A stretch of DNA of 64,000 nucleotides, from NCBI GenBank assembly GCA_023374025.1, contig SIJG01000003.1, positions 1,263,081 to 1,327,080 on the forward strand, given 5' to 3'. The notes below the pieces were generated by a model. It was not told where the DNA came from, did not search any database, and saw only the letters and a list, made by a program, of their open reading frames with translations. Positions 58,219-64,000 of this stretch are shown here, one piece after another. The first letter of the stretch is position 1. Every line of letters begins with the position of its first letter. This stretch comes from Heterodera schachtii (lineage: Eukaryota; Nematoda; Chromadorea; Rhabditida; Heteroderidae). The position numbers were made by a program, and so were the translations under genes.

Positions 58219-58575
58219 TCGTGTCCCGACATTTGCGGCCCCGACTTTTGCGGCCCGACATTTGCGGCTATGTCCAAAATCGGGTTCAAAATTAAGTTTT
58301 TTCAATCCCTGATCGCAAAAAAGCTTTAACTAAACGATAGAAAGTGATTGTATCCGATCATTTGATCTCCAATCAATTTTTGAAAAAATAATAAAATTTT
58401 CAAACAACAGAATTAAATTTTCTAATAAACTAGAATACAGTGCTTTCTTAATTTTAATGCTGTTTAAGCTATCAGGGCTTGAAAAAATGCAACTTTGAAT
58501 CCAATTTTGGACATAGCCGCAAATGTCTGGGCCGCAAAAGTCGGGCCGCAAATGTCGGGACTGCAAATGTCGGAT
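58219..58575. mobile_element. Foldback MITE with GACATTTGCGGCCC arrays, copy 2
   Basis: Same arrays and core as 56430-56780, here inside the nested hAT element, so it is a third insertion level. Confidence 0.75.
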
Positions 58576-58609
58576 TTTCACCAAAAAATTGCCAAATTTT
58601 TGCGCTTTA

Positions 58610-58990
58610 AGTTGACAAATTTTTACCTTTAAAAACGTTTTTTACGGCGTTTTTCCAAAAAACTTTTGGGGAACCGGGGGGCCGGCGGTGCCGATAGGCG
58701 CCGCCGGGAAAAATTTTGTAGTTTATAATACGATTTGTTTACAGAATATGTCAAAAAAAGATCAAAGTTTTGGTTAAATTTGCGGTTTTAGGCTGTTTAA
58801 AAAAATATAAAATAATAATTTTTAAGTTTAAATATTTTTTATTAATTTAATTTCAATTGAAATAATGTAAAGAAAATGTAAAAAATATTCTCTACCAGAG
58901 GGGAATTGAACCCGAGCGAAAAATAAAGAAAGGCAAAAGGTATAGCCATTACACCACATTTGAATTTGAACACATGCTGTAAATGAAATA
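58610..58990 (-). mobile_element. tRNA-like SINE copy 2
   Basis: On the minus strand, A-box-like TGGTGTAATGGCTATA (58941-58956) and B-box-like GGGTTCAATTCCC (58901-58913), followed by a tail matching copy 1 (8590-8965) down to the GC-hairpin repeat at 58650-58720. Confidence 0.6.
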
Positions 58991-59799
58991 AATGAATTAT
59001 TTTTTCTCAAAAATCTCCTTCTCCAACAATTTCCTTCTCTTTTCTCACCCAGAACCCCATTCTTACCGGTGCATATTTTTTGCCTATGCCGCGGGTTGAG
59101 AAAAATTTCGGGTTCGGGTTTCGGGTCGGGCACTTCAAAAATTTCGGGTTCGGGTTTCGGGTTTCGGGTCGAGAAAAACCTCGGGTTTCGGGTCTCGGGT
59201 TTCGGGTTCGGGTTGGCATCACTGCTATAAATGTTATCCCTAGTCATTACAAGGCACGAGAAAAGGATGAATTTTGAAAAGCAACTTTTTATATAATGTG
59301 GTGACCGTTGACCTCCTTGAAACTGTTGACCCATTCTTCCGGTGCATCAGTTGCTCTGCAACGTAATCGCTTCGGTTGGCCATTTGTTCGCGGTGTGTAC
59401 AACCATTTGGACAACGCTTGCTCATCAGTTGCATTTGGCCCATCATCGCCAATTGCGTCGGGCAACAAAATTGTCGGAATCGATTGAATTCAACTGATCG
59501 AGATCACAGAGAATTGTCGTCGAAATGAGACGACGCAAAATGTTCAGATTATCAAAACCGACAAAGTACAATTGGTGAATGTTTGGCGCAAAAATGGGCC
59601 AAATTTCTCGCACCAAAACATCCCAAATTGGCTGGACATCCATTCTTCGTGAAGAAAGAACACAAAAACTCAAACATGTGCCTTTGACGAAAATTTGTTG
59701 ATTGGAACGGAGAAATGCAAGCACAGAATGGTCAATGTATCTGAAAAGAGATTATGCAGAAAAAATTGAGTAATTTAATTTACATTTAATTAAATGTAA

Positions 59800-60420
59800 T
59801 GCTTTCTTAAAATCCCGGAGGGCGCCGGCATAGAAATTTTTTTTTTGTGATCGTCACAAATTAAAAAAATCAGATAATGAGGATTTTTGGATTAAATTTT
59901 GAAAAATTTTAAGCGACATTTAGGGCCACCAGTGCCGGTAGGCGCCGCCGGGGAAAACTCAAAAATTTTGGTAAGAATTGGTAATGTTAAAATTTTTAGG
60001 TTTTAAGTTGTAGGAAAGATCATTATCGGTTTTAGGCTATTTTTAAAAAATATGAAATGAAAATATTCTAAATGAAGGTTGAAATTTGCTAGTATTTTAG
60101 TTTGCTGAATTAAAAAAAAAATTCCGCTAAATTTTTCCTTTCCCCAAATTTCAGTCAGATTTTTCACTCAGAAATCAGAACCCTCTTACATTTTTCATTA
60201 AATTTTTTCAGGGGGGGGGGGGTAGGTTAACCCACATTTGCGCCCGGCCATTTGCGCCTAACTTACATTTTTTCAATCTTAGAGGTCTTAAACAGCTTTT
60301 AATAAGCGATTGAAAGTAGATTATATGCGATAATTTGATCTTTAGTAAATTTTTGAAAAACTAATTAATGTGGACACGGGACTTTAGCCCCTCTCGCTAT
60401 GCCCTTGCTTTGAACCATGG
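59800..60420. other. Intron 2 of the 56914-61484 locus, with a GC-hairpin repeat
   Basis: 59930-59990 carries the dispersed GC-hairpin motif (GTGCCGGTAGGCGCCGCCGG). 60209-60222 is a G run. Nothing else recognised. Confidence 0.55.
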
Positions 60421-61904
60421 AATTACTCAATGCAAAGATGATTAAAACGAATTTTGTTGGGCAGCGAATGGTCGGGCATCGGAAAGTGCACACGCTTGAC
60501 ATAGCTGGGAGACTCAAATGTTTTTGTCGTATCCAGCTTCTCAACTATGAATTGTCTCCAAATTGTGAATTCGCTTTTGCGATTGAAATGTGCGTCCACC
60601 AAAGCATTAAAACGGGGCGAAATTAATGCCATTTTGAGGCCGAGTTGAGCATGGTCAAAAAAGTGGAACATGTCCATCCAAATGTCGTTGCAAACCCAAC
60701 TTAAAAGGCAAAAATTTGAGTTCGACTTGGAAGGCCTGGAATTTCTTCCTTGGTCCATGTTCAGAGGCCTTTTTTCGGCAACCTGGATTTTTTGGACCTG
60801 GATTTTTGATCAGGAATCCCGGACAAGGTCAAATATGAAAAAAACTCCAATCCATCTCCAGAATAGGGACAAAAAACCTGGATTTCCTGGACAATATTTT
60901 ATAATTTGCTACTTCGAATGACATGAGAAAAAAAAGATAAATCAATTTAAAACATATTAGTTGGGAAGGCCATTGATTGCACCCAAAAATTGGAATAGAG
61001 CCAAAAAAATTAGTGCTGAGTTAGGAACCAGGTTTTCAAACATTTTTGGCCATAACTTTTTTGAAACAACTAAATTTTTTGAAATTTTGCAGGATAGATG
61101 AATAAATAGGGATGGATATTGAGTGATATCAAGATTCTTATTTCGTTGTTTCTAGGAAAGTTTTGAGCAGATTTTTGATATCAAGATTATTTTATTTCGA
61201 GCCTTTTTGATGGCTTTTTATAACGACATAGCACCAAAAATTTTCATCATTATCCATAAATGCTAAACTTGATTATTTTATAATGCAAAATATGCATTTT
61301 AATTTGGTATAATCGCCACTTTTGAACATTTACCCGCCCCCCCCCCCCCCCTCCAATTTACAATTTTTATTGCTTTATACCAATGCCGTCGCCTTCCTAA
61401 AGATGTTTTCACAAATGAACCCGGCAATTTCTGCGGTTCTTCATCAATGATAATAGAAGTAATGACGGCGCAGTTGAATTCCATTAAATTAATTTCGCCT
61501 GTAATATTTTAAAAAAACAATTGCAAAATTTAAAGGCTTTGAAATGTAAAATCGAGCCCAGCATCGGAAGGGATCTCAGTAAGCAATCCTGGCATTTCCA
61601 CTTTTATTTTTTAGTTTCGGAATATCGAACGGCATTTCAATAAGAATTTGTGCTTTTGCTAAAATTAATTTGCATTAACTCTTCTGCGGTTGTGCCACTG
61701 CAGTGAAGGAAAAGGAAATTGAATTGATTGATGATCTTTGATCAATTCTTGATAATATGTCATACTTTATTTAATCCAAATCGTAATTTTTTATTTGTTT
61801 TAAACTGAAGAAATTGCCGAATATTTCGGCTCAAGGTCCATGAAAGTCCAATTCTATGGATTTTCAAAACTTTTTTAATTAATAATGCAAGTTAAATATA
61901 AATA

Positions 61905-62826
61905 AGGGTGCGGCATAAGTTCTGCAACCTGCCTTTCCATGGAAAATTCCAGTTTAAAATAAAAAGAAAATCATATAACTTGGCAATTTCATTTAATAGG
62001 ATCTTAGTTATTAGAAAATTACATTAAAAATCCAAAGTAGCCACTATGGGCTGAGATACATGCGTCCAAACGCTTCCGAAAATTAACCAAAATGTCCGCA
62101 CCTATTTTTTCGGCAATTTCGTCCCAGGTACGCTGAAAAGCCTCCTTCAGCGCCTAATTTGATCGCTTGTTCAGATTCTGGTCCATAAACGCACAAGTGG
62201 AAATGTCAAGTGGATTCAAATTCGGCAAATTTGAGGGCCAAATGTCTTGGCCCCAAAATCCATGAAACAGATTTTCACTCAGCTGAATTGATGTTTTCGG
62301 CCCGTGCGCCGGAGTCCAATCCTGTTAAAGGACGAATTGTTTTTTTCTAAAGTGCCCTTATGCCCAAGGATACACTACGTCCCTTAGGATGGTGTTCTGA
62401 TCGACTGCCGAGTTTATCTTGGTGTTTTTTTGATTAACACCAGGGGAGTCTTGCCGATGGCACAAATGCCGTCCCAAAACATCACGGACTGGGGGAAATG
62501 GCTCCTTTTGGTGTTTTTTTTATAGTGTACCCCTTCTGTCGGAACAATTAACAGTGATTTTGGCTATTACGATGGCTTTTAATGGTAAAAATTTTCTCAG
62601 ACGTGAGACGAAATTGCCGAAAAAGGGGGTGCGGACATTTTGGTCAATTTTCGGAAGCCTTTGGACGCATGTATCTCAGCCCATAGTGGCTACTTTGGAT
62701 TTTTAATGTAATTTTCTAATAACTAAGATCCTATTAAATGAAATTGCCAAGTTATATGATTTTCTTTTTATTTTGAACTGAAATTTTCCATGGAAAGGCA
62801 GGTTGCAGAACTTATGCCGTACCCTG
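61905..62826 (-). mobile_element. Tc1/mariner (DD37D) element with long terminal inverted repeats
   Basis: About 200 bp at each end are inverted (AGGGTGCGGCATAAGTTCTG left; inverse with one change right), next to TA. The minus strand still shows transposase: MFWDGICAIGKTPLVLI, then QDWTPAHGPKT with the second catalytic Asp, and PNLNPLDIS with the third, 37 residues between them. A TAA occurs before the C-terminal helix (ALKEAFQRTWDEIAEKIGAD). The C-terminal coding segment overlaps the left inverted repeat, and the right repeat is an inverted copy of it; the N-terminal half with the first Asp is missing. A non-autonomous inversion derivative. Confidence 0.85.
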
Positions 62827-63110
62827 TATCTGTTCAGATTTTACAATTTTTGTTAGAAAAGTGCTAAATAAAAGTGCTCATTTACATGCTCCAAATTGAT
62901 TCGAAAGTGCCGAATAAAAGTGCTCATTACATGCTACAAAATACAAAGTTTGAATAGAATTCTGCCCCATAAAAAGGGTCCCTTGACAGTGCTGAGGTAA
63001 CAATCCCCCACATCATTCATTCCTTCAACCTCAATTATCCCTTCACATTCTCTTCAATTGCCATCCAAATTTCCCCTAATGAATCTTTTGTCGGCATTTC
63101 AGCTGTGCTA

Positions 63111-63718
63111 ATGACAATGCTTTTGCTGGTGATGATAATGCCATTATCCATTGATAGCATTAAAATTACAGTGACAGCTGATGAAGATATATTTAAGAAA
63201 CTGTTGCACATAAAAACAAATTCAACTACAGTTAAGGTGAATGGGACGGACAGAGTTGAAGATTTGATGAAAAATATAATTGGAACAATGGCAGAGAAGA
63301 CCAAAACAAAGTATGGAATTGAACTCGAAAAATTATCATTACAATATGGCAAAATGATGATGTTGTCGTGCTTAATGATGGAGAAACAATGGATTATTAT
63401 GGTATTAAAAAGGGTGACAAAGTTCGCTTTTCTATTGGTCAATTTACAATTGTTGTCCAATATCGAATTAAGAATGACCTGATCAGTTACACCATTTGGA
63501 TGAATAGTAAGGAAACTGTGTCAATTTTGAAGAAAAAGATCAAAAATAGGTGTGGAATGGATCCTGACGGTCAAATATTGAAAGCTGACCAAAATGGTAA
63601 AAATGAGATCGGAATAAAGCATGGCGATAAAATACTGAAAGTCAACCCAAATGGTGTTTTGGGGCGTCGTTTCGTAAAGTCCGCCATTTTAACATTTTTT
63701 ACGAATTTTTCTCCCTAA
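63111..63718 (+). pseudogene. Secreted ubiquitin-like protein, two Ub-like domains, frameshifted
   Basis: ATG at 63111 starts MTMLLLVMIMPLSIDS, a signal-peptide-like sequence. Frame 1 runs on with TTVKVNGTDRVEDLMKNIIG and KYGIELEKLSLQYG, a beta-grasp pattern ending in the K..G(I)...L.L.Y-type motif of ubiquitin folds. Near 63350 one nucleotide is missing; the next frame supplies NDDVVVLNDGETMDYYGIKK-GDKVRF, completing domain 1, and domain 2 follows (FTIVVQYRIK; KETVSILKKKIKNRCGMDPD; IGIKHGDKILKVNP) to TAA before 63720. There is no C-terminal Gly-Gly, so conjugation is not expected. Cyst nematodes secrete ubiquitin-like effectors, which makes the resemblance notable. The lesion may be real or a base-calling error. 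No intron could be placed to bridge it. Confidence 0.65.
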
Positions 63719-63894
63719 AGCCTTAATTAAAAATTTAAATGCTTTTTTTCATGCCTTTTTGGGATTTATTCCAGAAAAACGGCTTTCTCTTTCTTTGAGA
63801 AATTTTATACGCTACAAACGCGCTTGAGCACAAGCCTTATGGTGGTGCGCAATCGACATTTTATTTCGTAGAGAATTTTTGGGTTTAACTATTA

Positions 63895-64000
63895 TTCCAG
63901 AAAATCCCGCTCCCGTAAAAACTCCCGTTCACCGAAAAAAGCGGGAGTCGGGAGCGGGACTCCCGTAAACTCCCGCGGGAGTCCCGCTCCCGCCGGGTTC
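63895..64000. mobile_element. GGGAGCGGGAC-motif element, left part
   Basis: Dense inverted copies of CTCCCGCTCCCG run to the window edge. Same style as the arrays at 8110-8286. Ends not visible. Confidence 0.5.

Larger units (their letters stand above)
57899..59224. mobile_element. hAT-type element, nested, TSD CTATAAAT
   Basis: CAGTGATGCCGCGGGTTGAG at the left, GGTTGGCATCACTG at the right; CTATAAAT duplicated at 57891-57898 and 59225-59232. Subterminal arrays of TTCGGGTTTCGGG motifs, inverted between ends (57920-58035 and 59100-59215). Contains a foldback MITE and a SINE-like copy. Confidence 0.93.
57354..59242. mobile_element. hAT-type element, outer, TSD GTCATTAC
   Basis: TAGGGACAACATTTATAG and CTATAAATGTTATCCCTA are inverted ends; GTCATTAC flanks both (57346-57353, 59243-59250). 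Subterminal motifs TTTTTAGCAACTA recur on the left. Its right half has been reduced to the last 18 bp next to the nested element. Confidence 0.92.
56914..61484 (-). pseudogene. F-box-like gene with transposon-filled introns and one frameshift
   Basis: Exons 61381-61484, 60427-60699, 59313-59740 and 56914-57198. Exon 1 encodes MEFNCAVITSIIIDEEPQKL, then PGSFVKTSLGRRRH, homologous to the long exon 1 of the 47394-49708 gene. Exon 2 has WVCNDIWMDMFHFFDHAQLG; exon 3 has YIDHSVLAFLRSNQQIF, REIWPIFAPNIHQLYF and ALSKWLYTPRTNGQPKRL; exon 4 has PFELVNEWTQEKLSL and NACIG followed by TGA. Exon 3 has one extra T in a TTTT run near 59470 that shifts the frame after IDSDN; without it the total is 363 codons. 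It could be a sequencing error in a homopolymer. Intron 1 (681 bp) resembles intron 1 of the intact gene, so the two are recent paralogues. Intron 3 (2114 bp) is almost entirely nested transposons. Confidence 0.75.

Noticed and set aside
58890..58960. Functional tRNA gene
   Set aside because: A- and B-box motifs are present, but acceptor and anticodon stems do not pair; treated as SINE-like.
63035..63460. 141-residue minus-strand ORF
   Set aside because: Antisense of the ubiquitin-like gene, which has the coherent domain pattern.

Overview
The window looks like nuclear DNA of a plant-parasitic nematode, most likely a cyst nematode (Globodera or Heterodera). The main grounds are ten loci of an F-box-like multigene family whose N-terminal block and long middle domain match the expanded family annotated as 'F-box domain-containing' in cyst-nematode genomes. 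Supporting grounds are a complete srsx-type chemoreceptor gene, spliced genes with many introns of about 47-56 bp, and an AT-rich background broken by long C or G homopolymers. No bacterial, viral or organellar backbone is present.

Layout. 1-4080: purine microsatellite, a GC-rich tandem array with two TTCG-loop hairpins per unit, and a 99-bp satellite split by a hAT element. 4085-5716: three small minus-strand genes, two with signal-peptide-like starts. 5777-13600: a 66-bp and a 70-bp tandem array and four hAT-type elements, one with a nested foldback. 13680-17231: an F-box-like locus lacking exons 1-2, and an isolated exon on the other strand. 18062-21695: a decayed Ty3/gypsy element. 22335-22860: a perfect 263-bp tandem duplication. 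24960-27580: an F-box-like pseudogene abutting an envelope-like retroelement relic (27590-29150). 31201-33410: an intact 8-exon 7TM receptor. 34410-35578: a dispersed repeat and a 49-bp minisatellite. 35921-38343: a Merlin DNA transposon with 8-bp target-site duplications (TSDs) and a related miniature element (MITE). 38375-49708: a tandem cluster of F-box-like genes, one (47394-49708) intact by every check. 50451-56135: a young Ty3/gypsy element with near-identical LTRs and 5-bp TSDs, its pol split by a hAT MITE with 8-bp TSDs. 56914-61484: another F-box-like gene whose third intron holds nested transposons. 61905-62826: a DD37D mariner derivative with long inverted repeats. 63111-63718: a secreted ubiquitin-like protein gene with a frameshift.

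How the parts fit. The F-box-like genes share one architecture: exons of 26 (or 104-134), about 276, about 440 and about 260 nt plus a variable last exon, always with the same intron phases (2, 2, 0, 2). Summing exons gave exact multiples of three for the intact copies and exposed single-nucleotide lesions in the broken ones. The cluster grew by local duplication: two genes share about 0.9 kb of upstream flank, and a 0.4-kb intron-exon block occurs at 27 kb and 39 kb. DNA transposons then broke it up. The non-autonomous hAT elements carry inverted arrays of a short motif just inside their ends, and the motif differs from element to element. That is the most unusual pattern in the window. F-box-like and ubiquitin-like products would both point at ubiquitin pathways, but that link is inference from family resemblance.
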